From an uncultured Blautia sp. (GTDB taxonomy: Bacteria > Bacillota > Clostridia > Lachnospirales > Lachnospiraceae): 48,952 nucleotides of DNA. The notes under the pieces are model-generated. The model was not told the DNA's origin and ran no database searches. It worked only from the letters and a program-made list of their open reading frames with translations. The DNA is taken from NCBI GenBank assembly GCA_900541985.1, contig UQLX01000017.1, positions 1 through 48,952 on the forward strand, written 5' to 3'. Positions 42,060 through 48,952 of the stretch are shown here, piece by piece (within the stretch, counting starts at the first letter, position 1; the number at the start of each line of letters is the position of its first letter). The translations under genes and the position numbers were made by a program.

Positions 42060-43745
42060 ATGTTAATTCATCTACATGTAAAAAATCTTGCCCTGATCGA
42101 AGACATTGAGGTGGAATTCGGTCCGGGCCTTAACATTCTTACGGGAGAGACAGGAGCCGGAAAATCGATTCTTCTTGGTTCCATGCAGCTGATCCTGGGA
42201 GGAAGGACCTCTCGTGATATGATACGGTCCGGAGCTTCCAGCGCACTGGTGGAGCTCCTTTTCCAGGTGGAAAATAAAAAGGCGGAGGAATCTCTGGAAG
42301 AGCTGGGAATCCAGCTGGAGGACGGTCAGATTCTTCTTTCCAGAAAGCTTATGGATGGAAGAAGCATCAATAAGATCAATGGAGAAACCTGTACAGTAAG
42401 TCAGATGAAGGCTGCTGCTTCCTGCCTTTTGGATATTCATGGACAACATGAACATCAGTCGCTTCTCTATCAGGAAAAGCAGTTGGAAATTCTGGATGCT
42501 TATGGAAAAGAACGGATCCAGCCTGCAGCAGAGCAGGTAAAAAATGATTATGCAGTTTATCGGAAATGTCTCAGAGAACTGAAAGAGCTGGATACAGACG
42601 AAGAGCAGAGAAACCGGGAAAAAGCTTTTCTGGAGTTTGAAATCCGGGAAATCGAAAAGGCTCATCTTACAGAGGGAGAAGACGAGGAACTGGAAACACT
42701 GTACCGCAAACTGAATAATGGGAAACAGATCCTTGAAACGATTCAGATGGTTCATGGGCTGACAGGATATGACCAGGGTGCCGGAGATTCTGTGGGAACA
42801 GCAGCCCGGGAATTATCCAGAGTGACAGAATATGATCCGCAGCTGGAAACCATGGCGGATTCTCTTCAGGAAATCGACACGCTCCTTAATGATTTTAACA
42901 GGGAACTTTCCTCTTATGTGGAAGAACTGAGTTTTGATGATGAAGTTTTTTATGAAACAGAAAAAAGACTGGATCTGATCAATGGACTGAAAGCCAAATA
43001 CGGGCGAACCATAGAGGATATTCTGAATTATCAGGAAAAGCAGCAGAAAAAGCTGGAAAAATTATCCGGATATGAACAAAATCTCCAGTATGCCCGGGAA
43101 GAACTGAAAAAGGCAGAAACAACGCTGGAAAAGAACTCGAATTTTTTATCTGAGATCAGGAAAGAATACAGTAAAGCTTTGACGGAAAAAATCATGGAAG
43201 GGCTGCGTGACCTGAATTTTCTGGATGTAAAATTCCACATTGATTTTCAGCGGAAAAAAGATTTTTCCGAGCAGGGCGTTGATGACATAGAGTATCAGAT
43301 TTCCACCAATCCGGGTGAAAGCGTGAAACCTCTGGGAAGGATTGTTTCGGGAGGAGAGCTTTCCAGAATCATGCTTGCCATCAAGGCGATCCTTGCAGAT
43401 CGTGATCAGATTGAAACACTGATCTTTGATGAGATTGATACCGGTATCAGTGGAAGGACAGCACAGAAGGTATCAGAAAAAATGGCGGTGATCGGAGCCT
43501 GCCATCAAGTTCTCTGTATTACGCACCTTCCTCAGATTGCAGCGATGGCGGACACTCATTTTGAGATTGAAAAGCACCAGAAAGGAACGGAAACCATCAC
43601 AGAGATCCATCCTCTGGAGGGTGATGCATCTGTCCGTGAACTGGCAAGACTGCTTGGGGGAGCAGAGATTACCGATGCAGTTTTCAGCAATGCAAAAGAG
43701 ATGAAAGAATTGGCACAGGTACATAAAAATACAAGATTGAAATAA
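42060..43745 (+). CDS. recN: DNA repair protein RecN
   Basis: SMC-like ATPase acting early in double-strand-break repair. The 561-residue product has Walker A GETGAGKS at 29-36, long coiled-coil arms (about 150-370), a signature VSGGELSRIMLAIKAI and Walker B LIFDEIDTGISG, with ITHLPQIA after it. Length is typical. AGAAAGG precedes the ATG, 12 bases after argR. Confidence 0.96.
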   Translation: MLIHLHVKNLALIEDIEVEFGPGLNILTGETGAGKSILLGSMQLILGGRTSRDMIRSGASSALVELLFQVENKKAEESLEELGIQLEDGQILLSRKLMDGRSINKINGETCTVSQMKAAASCLLDIHGQHEHQSLLYQEKQLEILDAYGKERIQPAAEQVKNDYAVYRKCLRELKELDTDEEQRNREKAFLEFEIREIEKAHLTEGEDEELETLYRKLNNGKQILETIQMVHGLTGYDQGAGDSVGTAARELSRVTEYDPQLETMADSLQEIDTLLNDFNRELSSYVEELSFDDEVFYETEKRLDLINGLKAKYGRTIEDILNYQEKQQKKLEKLSGYEQNLQYAREELKKAETTLEKNSNFLSEIRKEYSKALTEKIMEGLRDLNFLDVKFHIDFQRKKDFSEQGVDDIEYQISTNPGESVKPLGRIVSGGELSRIMLAIKAILADRDQIETLIFDEIDTGISGRTAQKVSEKMAVIGACHQVLCITHLPQIAAMADTHFEIEKHQKGTETITEIHPLEGDASVRELARLLGGAEITDAVFSNAKEMKELAQVHKNTRLK

Positions 43746-43754
43746 CACGTTTTA

Positions 43755-43808
43755 CCGCATAATAAGAGAGGATGACAGAAGAGGTTATCCTCTTTTATTA
43801 TTATGCGG
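43755..43808 (+). terminator. long imperfect inverted repeat / terminator between recN and spoIVB
   Basis: The arms 43755-43773 and 43787-43808 pair almost fully: a GC-containing base CCGCATAAT/ATTATGCGG, then AT-rich, then AGAGGAT/ATCCTCT at the top. The upper stem followed by TTTTATTATT looks like a terminator whose T-rich tail is also the lower stem. The spoIVB ribosome-binding site comes right after it. Confidence 0.65.
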
Positions 43809-43823
43809 AAAGGATGTGACAGA

Positions 43824-45020
43824 ATGAACAGAAGAAAATACAGGAAGTTTCTTTTGTGGTGCCTGGGATTGGATCTTCTTGCTATGGGCTGGCTGGGATA
43901 TCGTTATATAGACCGCAAGATTCCTGATGAGATACATGTATCAGAGGGGGAAAAACAGGAGGTGACCAGGCTGCTGGAGTCCCGTTTTCTGGAATTTGAT
44001 GATGCCATAGCAGTTTCAGGAAATGGAAGCTATCTTCTTCCCTGCAGATTATTGGGCTTTCTTCCATTTAAGGAGATAAAGGTAATTCCAGAAGATCAGA
44101 AGTTTGTATATGCCAGCGGTAATACAGTTGGAATTTATATGGAAACAGAGGGAGTTCTGATTATAGATACCGGAGAGATCATATCCGAACAGGGAACGGC
44201 CCGGGAACCTGCAAAAAATATTGTAAAACCCGGAGATTACATTGTTGCATTTAATGAACAGAAGATTACCAGTAAAAAAGAGCTGATGGAAGATCTGAAA
44301 TTTTTGGACGGAGAATCCGTAGAACTGCAGATTGTAAGGGATGGTGATACAGTTCCGGTATCTCTTACCCCGGTTAAAGATGCAAAAGGAGATTATAAGC
44401 TGGGGATTTGGGTGAGGGATAACACGCAGGGAATCGGAACTTTGACCTTTGTCGATGACAGGGGAAATTATGGTGCACTGGGACACGGAATCAGTGATGT
44501 GGACACGGGGGAAGTGCTGCATATCAGCAAGGGCGCTCTTTATCAGGCAGAGATACTGGGAATTCAGAAAGGAGAAAGCGGAAGTCCGGGAGAGCTTTCC
44601 GGGCTGATCCGGTATGAGCCGGGAAGGATTCTGGGAAGTATCGACATAAACAGTAAAAATGGGATATACGGGTCTTTTTCAGAAGAAAAAACAGGGATTT
44701 CTCTGAAAAAAGTGCCGGTAGGATATAAACAGGAAATGACCACAGGACAGGCATCTGTTTTGTGCTGCGTAAACGGACAGGTAAAGGAGTACGAAGCAGA
44801 GATTGTCAGAATAGATATGAATCATGAAGATACCAACAAAAGCTTTGTGATCCATGTAACGGATCCGGAACTTCTGGCGGAGACAGGAGGTATTGTCCAG
44901 GGGATGAGTGGTTCGCCAATCCTGCAGAATGGAAAGCTTGTAGGAGCGGTGACACATGTGCTGGTCAATGATCCGACAAGAGGGTACGGGATTTTTATTG
45001 AAAATATGCTGGATCATTGA
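43824..45020 (+). CDS. spoIVB: SpoIVB-family sporulation serine protease
   Basis: Forespore-secreted serine protease that starts the signal activating the mother-cell sigma-K factor. The 398-residue product has an N-terminal membrane helix (about 8-26), a PDZ domain (about 115-200, with VKPGDYIVAFNEQKI), and the SpoIVB peptidase domain with YGALGHGISD (catalytic His) and MSGSPI (catalytic Ser364). I start at 43824, after AAAGGATG; a longer frame begins at 43803 within the hairpin arm. spo0A, its usual next neighbour, is not here. Confidence 0.93.
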   Translation: MNRRKYRKFLLWCLGLDLLAMGWLGYRYIDRKIPDEIHVSEGEKQEVTRLLESRFLEFDDAIAVSGNGSYLLPCRLLGFLPFKEIKVIPEDQKFVYASGNTVGIYMETEGVLIIDTGEIISEQGTAREPAKNIVKPGDYIVAFNEQKITSKKELMEDLKFLDGESVELQIVRDGDTVPVSLTPVKDAKGDYKLGIWVRDNTQGIGTLTFVDDRGNYGALGHGISDVDTGEVLHISKGALYQAEILGIQKGESGSPGELSGLIRYEPGRILGSIDINSKNGIYGSFSEEKTGISLKKVPVGYKQEMTTGQASVLCCVNGQVKEYEAEIVRIDMNHEDTNKSFVIHVTDPELLAETGGIVQGMSGSPILQNGKLVGAVTHVLVNDPTRGYGIFIENMLDH

Positions 45021-45167
45021 TCACGATAGTAGATGCAACTTTATAGTGCTTGTGATAAAATGGGATTTGGTTTTAATATATCGTCAGCCGGCAGCCAGAT
45101 TGTACTGCCGCATGAGGGAATGAAGCCTGTACAGACTGGCGGAGCCATGCTGATTATTGGAGGAGCG
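45021..45167. other. gap between spoIVB and the next gene
   Basis: The frame of the next gene stays open back to an ATG at 45033, but the translation here (rich in G and S, no family look) and the lack of a ribosome-binding site suggest a leader, not coding sequence. No convincing promoter was found: TTGATC near 45018 has only TTTATA at proper spacing. Confidence 0.3.
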
Positions 45168-46100
45168 ATGTTTGGTGAAATAAAAAAAAGAAATGAACAG
45201 AAAATAAATACTGCATATTACCACCTTCCCGGATTGTTTGAGTTTTATGAACTGTATCGTGTGTTTCTGCCTTTATTCCGGGAACACAGAGAATATTTTT
45301 ATGACTGGTGTGAGATTGGTTCGATATACGGCGCTCCGGCAGAATGTATCTGGGGTGGAGGACGCGTGGAATATGGAGAGGCGGATCCGGAGGAGGTTCT
45401 GGCTTTGATGGAGGCGTATGGGATTTCTGCCAGGCTGACATTCAGCAATTCTCTGCTCAGAGAGGAACATCTTGAGGAGCGGAAGTGTAATGAACTGTGC
45501 GCACTGTTTGAAAAAAGCGAAAAAAAACAAAATGGCGTCATTATTGCTTCGGAGTTATTGTTAGAGTATCTGAAGAGCAAGGCTCCGGGACTGTATTTTG
45601 TTTCTTCCACCACAAAAGTGCTGACGGATTTCACTCAGTTTATGGAAGAACTCAGGAGAGAGGATTTTCGATACGCGGTTCCGGATTTCCGGCTGAATAA
45701 GATGTTTGACAAATGGAAAAAACTGCCCATGACTCAGAAAGAAAAAGTGGAATTTCTGTGCAATGAATGCTGCTGGTTTGGCTGCCGGGACAGAAAACAC
45801 TGCTACGAAGCAGTCAGCCGTAAAAATCTGGGCGAAGACGGACCGGAGCATCATTGTGCGGCACCGGATGCCGGGCATGGCTATCAGTTTTCAAAAGCAA
45901 TGACAAATCCCGGTTTTATCAGCATAGATGATATTAAAAACACCTATCTGCCAATGGGATTTACTAATTTTAAGATTGAAGGCAGGGGGCTTGGCAGCGC
46001 GTTGATCCTGGAGTTTTTACTTTATTATATGACAAAACCGGAGTATCATATCCATGTCAGAGAAAAAATATATCTGGATAATATGTTAGATCTGTTCTGA
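45168..46100 (+). CDS. unrecognised protein with a cysteine cluster, U32-like architecture
   Basis: I cannot name this 310-residue protein. Its first part (about 15-100) has HLPGLFEFYELYRVF, then WCEIGSIYGAPAECIW, then alternating strands and helices as in a TIM barrel (RLTFSNSLL, GVIIASELLLEYL, LYFVSSTTKVL). From residue 198 comes a cysteine group CNECCWFGCRDRKHC, with another Cys at 230, and then ISIDDI and FKIEGRGLG. Those last pieces resemble the C-terminal half of peptidase-U32-type proteins, some of which bind a 4Fe-4S cluster, but the U32 signature itself is missing. The start is uncertain: ATG 45168 has GGAGG four bases away; the frame is open from 45033. Confidence 0.7.
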   Translation: MFGEIKKRNEQKINTAYYHLPGLFEFYELYRVFLPLFREHREYFYDWCEIGSIYGAPAECIWGGGRVEYGEADPEEVLALMEAYGISARLTFSNSLLREEHLEERKCNELCALFEKSEKKQNGVIIASELLLEYLKSKAPGLYFVSSTTKVLTDFTQFMEELRREDFRYAVPDFRLNKMFDKWKKLPMTQKEKVEFLCNECCWFGCRDRKHCYEAVSRKNLGEDGPEHHCAAPDAGHGYQFSKAMTNPGFISIDDIKNTYLPMGFTNFKIEGRGLGSALILEFLLYYMTKPEYHIHVREKIYLDNMLDLF

Positions 46101-46127
46101 GCCTTTCCGGAGATACTTTTCGGAATC

Positions 46128-46156
46128 TTGACAGGTGTATTTTTGCTCCCTATAAT
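46128..46156 (+). promoter_or_regulatory. consensus sigma-A promoter for the MATE gene
   Basis: Perfect TTGACA (46128-46133), 17 bases, perfect TATAAT (46151-46156): the strongest promoter by consensus in the window, 34 bases from the start codon. Confidence 0.92.
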
Positions 46157-46189
46157 TATCTTATCAGAAAACAGGACAGGAGGAAGGTC

Positions 46190-47545
46190 ATGGACGAGCA
46201 ACAGAAGAATCCACTTGGGACAGAACCCATAGGAACCCTGCTTGCCAGATTTGCGATTCCCAGTATCATCGCAATGCTGGTGAGCTCTTTATATAATATT
46301 GTAGACCAGTTTTTTATTGGAAGAAGCGTTGGAATGTTGGGAAATGCAGCAACGAACGTAGCATTTCCTCTTACGATCACCTGCACGGCAATTTCGCTTT
46401 TGTGCGGAATTGGAGGAGCTGCGAATTTTAATCTTTCCATGGGAAGGAAGCAGAGAGAAAAAGCAGTAAAATTTGCCGGCGGCGCCATTGGAATGATGCT
46501 GACGCTTGGAGTTGTGCTCTGTATTCTGGCAGAGATTTTTCTGGAGCCGATGGTCAGAGCATTTGGCGCTACGGATCAGATTCTGGAATATACGCTGATT
46601 TATACCGGAATTACGGCGTTGGGATTTCCTTTTTTGATCGTAACAACAGGTGGAAGTAATCTGATCCGTGCAGATGGAAGTCCGAAATTCTCCATGATCT
46701 GCACATTGGTGGGAGCAGTTATCAATACGATACTGGATCCGCTGTTTATTTTTGGGCTGGACATGGGGATTGCAGGCGCCGCATGGGCGACGATCATCGG
46801 ACAGGTGGTTTCGGGTGTGATGGTGCTTGGATATTTATCCAGATTTAAGACCGTACATATTCCGTTAAAAAGCCTGATTCCCTCCAGGGCTGCATGGCTG
46901 CCTGTGATTTCTCTGGGAATCGCTCCATTTTTTAACCAGTTTGCGATGATGATCGTACAGATTGTTATGAATAATACGCTGACCTATTACGGAGCACAGT
47001 CTTCTTACGGAAGTGACATTCCTCTGGCATGTGCCGGTATCATTTCAAAAGTAGGAATGATCTTCTTTGCGATCGTGATCGGTATTTCTCAGGGAATCCA
47101 GCCGATTATCAGCTATAATTACGGCGCCGAGAATTATGACCGTGTGAAACAGACTTATAAAAAAGCAGTGACAGCAGCGGTTGGGATCTCGATTGTTGCA
47201 TTTCTGCTATTCCAGCTGTTTCCAAGACAGATCATCGGTATTTTTGGTTCAGGAAGTGAAGAATATTTCCTTTTTGCCGAAAAATTTTTCCGTATTTATA
47301 TGTTTTTTACCTTTATCAATGGAATCCAGCCGATTACAGCAAACACTTTTACCTCCATCGGAAAGGCTGGATATGGTGTGTTTTTATCCCTTACCAGACA
47401 GATCATCTTCTTACTTCCACTATTGCTGATTCTTCCCCTGTTTATGGGAATTGAAGGGGTAATGTTCTCAGCGCCTGTGGCAGATGGGATCGCGGCGGTA
47501 CTTTGTATTTTCTTTATCGTTAGAGAATTCAGACGCATGGGATGA
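46190..47545 (+). CDS. MATE-family multidrug/cation exporter
   Basis: A 451-residue secondary exporter with two MatE repeats and about 12 membrane helices. Marks include GTEPIGTLLARFAIPSIIAM at the start, LYNIVDQFFIGR, GGSNLIRADGSPKFSM, DPLFIFGLDMGIAGAAWATI, and, in the second half, GIQPIISYNYGA and PITANTFTSIGKAG. AGGAGGAAGG precedes the ATG. Substrate unknown; many such gut proteins are only inferred drug exporters. A single-gene unit, with a strong promoter and a terminator. Confidence 0.93.
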   Translation: MDEQQKNPLGTEPIGTLLARFAIPSIIAMLVSSLYNIVDQFFIGRSVGMLGNAATNVAFPLTITCTAISLLCGIGGAANFNLSMGRKQREKAVKFAGGAIGMMLTLGVVLCILAEIFLEPMVRAFGATDQILEYTLIYTGITALGFPFLIVTTGGSNLIRADGSPKFSMICTLVGAVINTILDPLFIFGLDMGIAGAAWATIIGQVVSGVMVLGYLSRFKTVHIPLKSLIPSRAAWLPVISLGIAPFFNQFAMMIVQIVMNNTLTYYGAQSSYGSDIPLACAGIISKVGMIFFAIVIGISQGIQPIISYNYGAENYDRVKQTYKKAVTAAVGISIVAFLLFQLFPRQIIGIFGSGSEEYFLFAEKFFRIYMFFTFINGIQPITANTFTSIGKAGYGVFLSLTRQIIFLLPLLLILPLFMGIEGVMFSAPVADGIAAVLCIFFIVREFRRMG

Positions 47546-47578
47546 TACATGAGCGAGTAGAAAACGCTATGAAAAACC

Positions 47579-47624
47579 AGGCAGAATATGTTCCGGCAAA
47601 AAAGGAATGTATCCTGCCTTTTTG
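47579..47624 (+). terminator. terminator after the MATE gene
   Basis: A 16-base-pair stem with one mismatch (47579-47594 with 47604-47619), a nine-base A-rich loop, and a run of five T. A 29-codon Cys-rich frame (47569-47658) overlaps it and is probably fortuitous. Confidence 0.82.
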
Positions 47625-47678
47625 TGGCAGTTGTGCAGAAAGCTGTCCGAAGCAGTGAATTGAGAAAAGAGGGGAAGT

Positions 47679-47969
47679 ATGCTATATGAGATTATGACAA
47701 AGCAGGGACATGAAGAAGAGACAGGAAAGGCCAAGATTACTTTCGGATATAATCTTCCGGTAAAATATATTCTCCATACGGTAGGACCTGTTATACAATG
47801 GGCCGTTACAAAAGAAGATAAAGAACTGCTTGCAAGCTGTTATAGAGAGTGTCTGAAACTTGCTTCAGAAACAGTAAAGCAATTTATCAATAAAGATAAC
47901 AGAATCAAAAAAGTGGTTTTCAATGTATTTAAGGATGAGGATTTTGAAATATATAGTGGTTTGCTATAA
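47679..47969 (+). pseudogene. degraded macrodomain (ADP-ribose-binding) gene remnant
   Basis: The 96-codon frame matches the C-terminal part of zinc-dependent-type macrodomain proteins that remove ADP-ribose: TKQGHEEETGKAKITFGYNL, YILHTVGPVI, CYRECLKLASE, and KKVVFNVFKDEDFEIY. The N-terminal part, with the expected IHxAAG region, is absent, and a stop lies 16 bases upstream in frame. Between LASE and TVKQFI the block that normally has the CISTG-type loop is missing, an internal deletion of roughly 25-30 residues. A ribosome-binding site (AGGGGAAG) still precedes the ATG. I judge it a remnant, though a small expressed protein cannot be excluded. Confidence 0.72.
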
Positions 47970-48051
47970 GTATTTGCCGGAATATTCGACATATCATAAT
48001 AGAGGAAAAAGGGGCGGAGAGAAATCTTTGTCTCATTTTATTTTATAGTGA

Positions 48052-48080
48052 TTGATAAAATCCATTGCGAAATTTATAAT
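48052..48080 (+). promoter_or_regulatory. promoter for the tetR gene
   Basis: TTGATA (48052-48057), a 17-base spacer, perfect TATAAT (48075-48080). A second possible pair, TTGCGA (48065-48070) and TATAAA (48088-48093), overlaps the operator. Confidence 0.82.
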
Positions 48081-48083
48081 CAA

Positions 48084-48106
48084 TTTATATAAATGATTTA
48101 TATAAA
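48084..48106 (+). promoter_or_regulatory. probable TetR operator: two copies of a palindrome
   Basis: TTTATATAAA, itself a perfect palindrome, occurs at 48084-48093 and again at 48097-48106, with three bases between. It sits just downstream of the -10 box, where a bound repressor would block its own promoter. Confidence 0.7.
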
Positions 48107-48127
48107 ATGGTTATAAGGAGGAACACA

Positions 48128-48691
48128 ATGCCAAAACAAAGAATCACAAAGGAAATGGTTGTGGATGCCGCTTTTGAAATTGCAAGAAACAATGGTATGG
48201 AACAGGTTCTGGTAAAAAATATTGCAGATAAAATAGGATGTTCCGTACAACCGATTTACAGCTATTGCAAAAATATGGACGGCTTACGACAAGATGTAAT
48301 TGAGCAAGTCAATCGCTTTATACAAGAGTATGTCGCGAGTCATATCAGTAAGGATGATCTGTTTCGCAGTACGGGCAGATCTTATATTCAATTCGCACAA
48401 GAGGAACCTCATTTATTCAGGATTTTTATTTTACATCAGCGTAAGGGAATTTCTTCGCTGAATGATTTATATAAGTCAGAAACTAATCGACATACTGCTG
48501 AAGTGATTGCCAGAAATTTAAACATTAGTGTAGAGCGGGCGAAACAGTTGCATTTAAATATGCTGATTTATACGATTGGCATTGGTACTGTTTTTTCAGT
48601 AACAACACCGGGAATTTCAACAGAGGAAATATATACACAACAGGAAATTGCTTATGAAGCATTTTTGAAACAGGCATTGGAGCTGCTGTGA
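48128..48691 (+). CDS. TetR-family transcriptional regulator
   Basis: A 187-residue repressor. The N-terminal helix-turn-helix has KEMVVDAAFEIARNNGMEQV and ADKIGCSVQPIYSYCKNMDG (about 8-50); the C-terminal part is a ligand-binding helical domain (RSYIQFAQEEPHLFRIFILH is typical of a TetR C-terminal class). The start at 48128 follows AAGGAGG (48115-48121) by six bases; an upstream ATG at 48107 has none. Codon use is more AT-rich than in the genes before 47.6 kb. The likely targets are itself and the gene starting at 48871. Confidence 0.92.
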   Translation: MPKQRITKEMVVDAAFEIARNNGMEQVLVKNIADKIGCSVQPIYSYCKNMDGLRQDVIEQVNRFIQEYVASHISKDDLFRSTGRSYIQFAQEEPHLFRIFILHQRKGISSLNDLYKSETNRHTAEVIARNLNISVERAKQLHLNMLIYTIGIGTVFSVTTPGISTEEIYTQQEIAYEAFLKQALELL

Positions 48692-48709
48692 ACCAATGTC
48701 ATTTACTTA

Positions 48710-48747
48710 AGGGAATTCCTGACAAAATAGGGAATTCTCTTTTTTTC
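48710..48747 (+). terminator. terminator after tetR
   Basis: AGGGAATTC (48710-48718) pairs with GAATTCTCT (48732-48740), then a run of T. Confidence 0.78.
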
Positions 48748-48763
48748 TACCAGTAACTCAAAT

Positions 48764-48825
48764 TTTACTTGACAATACGTCAAATTTGTGCGGCTTTTTT
48801 CTGTTCAATGAATCAGAAAAAAGCC
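48764..48825 (+). repeat. inverted repeats downstream of tetR
   Basis: Two structures lie here. TTGAC-AATAC-GTCAA near 48774-48788 has flanking AAATTTT and AAATTT and could be a second operator. GGCTTTTTTCTG (48792-48803) with CAGAAAAAAGCC (48814-48825) is a perfect 12-base inverted repeat with a ten-base loop; no T-run follows. Confidence 0.6.
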
Positions 48826-48827
48826 AA

Positions 48828-48860
48828 TTAGTTAAGAGATGTTTCTGTTCACTTAACTAA
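48828..48860 (+). promoter_or_regulatory. hairpin abutting a ribosome-binding site
   Basis: TTAGTTAAG (48828-48836) and CTTAACTAA (48852-48860) pair perfectly and end exactly at GGAGG (48861-48865), which serves the ATG at 48871. It could block translation, or be an operator half-site pair. Confidence 0.55.
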
Positions 48861-48870
48861 GGAGGCAAAA

Positions 48871-48952
48871 ATGATGTATTCAACTTTTGTAAAACAAATA
48901 CCTGAATCCGTGAAACTGGTTGTTTTATGATGCCAATCCCAAATCGGATTGG
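48871..48952 (+). CDS. start of a gene cut by the window edge, possibly frameshifted
   Basis: GGAGG at 48861-48865, then ATG ATG at 48871. The frame runs only 19 codons to a TGA at 48928-48930. Just past the TGA another frame reads YDANPKSDW to the window end, which looks more protein-like. Either this is a short leader peptide or the main gene has a one- or two-base indel in the GTTGTTTTATG stretch. Product unknown; by position it is a likely TetR target. Confidence 0.35.

Noticed and set aside
43735..43764. Sporulation sigma-G-like promoter (TGAAATA and CATAATA) for spoIVB
   Set aside because: The two boxes are only about 13 bases apart, shorter than the sigma-G spacing I would expect, and the -10-like box is part of the hairpin arm.
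1..48952. tRNA, rRNA, CRISPR array, insertion sequence or prophage
   Set aside because: No cloverleaf, spaced direct-repeat array, transposase-like frame or phage structural gene was found by reading both strands. A covariance-model search for RNAs would settle small RNAs other than the riboswitch.

Overview
The window reads as a chromosomal segment of an anaerobic, endospore-forming Firmicute, most likely a Lachnospiraceae member of Blautia/Ruminococcus type. The reasons are strong AGGAGG ribosome-binding sites, sigma-A promoters with 17-base spacers, a complete spoIIIA operon, spoIVB, and the conserved Firmicute order asp23-nusB-xseA-xseB-ispA-dxs-tlyA-nadK-argR-recN-spoIVB. The genus is an inference. 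Every gene I can support is on the + strand; the long minus-strand open frames are shadows. I saw no rRNA, tRNA, CRISPR array or insertion sequence.

Layout. 1-6252: an oligopeptide ABC transporter operon (oppBCDF plus a binding protein) ending in a strong terminator. 6296-8675: an OPT-family transporter translationally coupled to a lone PqqD-like protein. 8731-10881: a YitT membrane protein and a CdaR/PucR-type regulator. 10906-14910: ftsEX, a carboxyl-terminal processing protease and DegV. 14945-16348: a secreted protein with two fibronectin-III-like repeats and a lysozyme-like C-terminus. 16364-22323: a cobalamin-riboswitch operon encoding an exported CbiK-type chelatase, an exported two-repeat protein, and a BtuFCD/FecBCD-type ABC importer. 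22369-27924: FtsW/RodA, acyl carrier protein, glutamyl-tRNA synthetase, a UvrD helicase and an Sfp-type phosphopantetheinyl transferase. 28029-32909: spoIIIAA-AH. 33052-45020: prfC, then the asp23-to-spoIVB housekeeping and sporulation block. 45168-47545: an unrecognised cysteine-cluster protein and a MATE exporter. 47679-48952: a decayed macrodomain gene, a TetR regulator with a clear operator, and the first codons of its probable target at the right edge.

Two things stand out. First, the Opp binding protein (4458-6167) appears circularly permuted: the segment that normally ends an OppA sits directly after the signal peptide, and the protein stops where that segment would normally begin. It also lacks a lipobox cysteine. 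Second, the B12-riboswitch operon pairs a chelatase that normally works in the cytoplasm with a signal peptide, an undescribed exported repeat protein and a corrinoid/haem-type importer. This suggests that a tetrapyrrole or cobalt is handled outside the cell before uptake.

Smaller oddities are an orphan PqqD coupled to an OPT transporter, a 161-base overlap between spoIIIAF and spoIIIAG, the absence of spo0A from its usual place after spoIVB, large non-terminator hairpins, and a right end that is more AT-rich and looks recently acquired or eroded.
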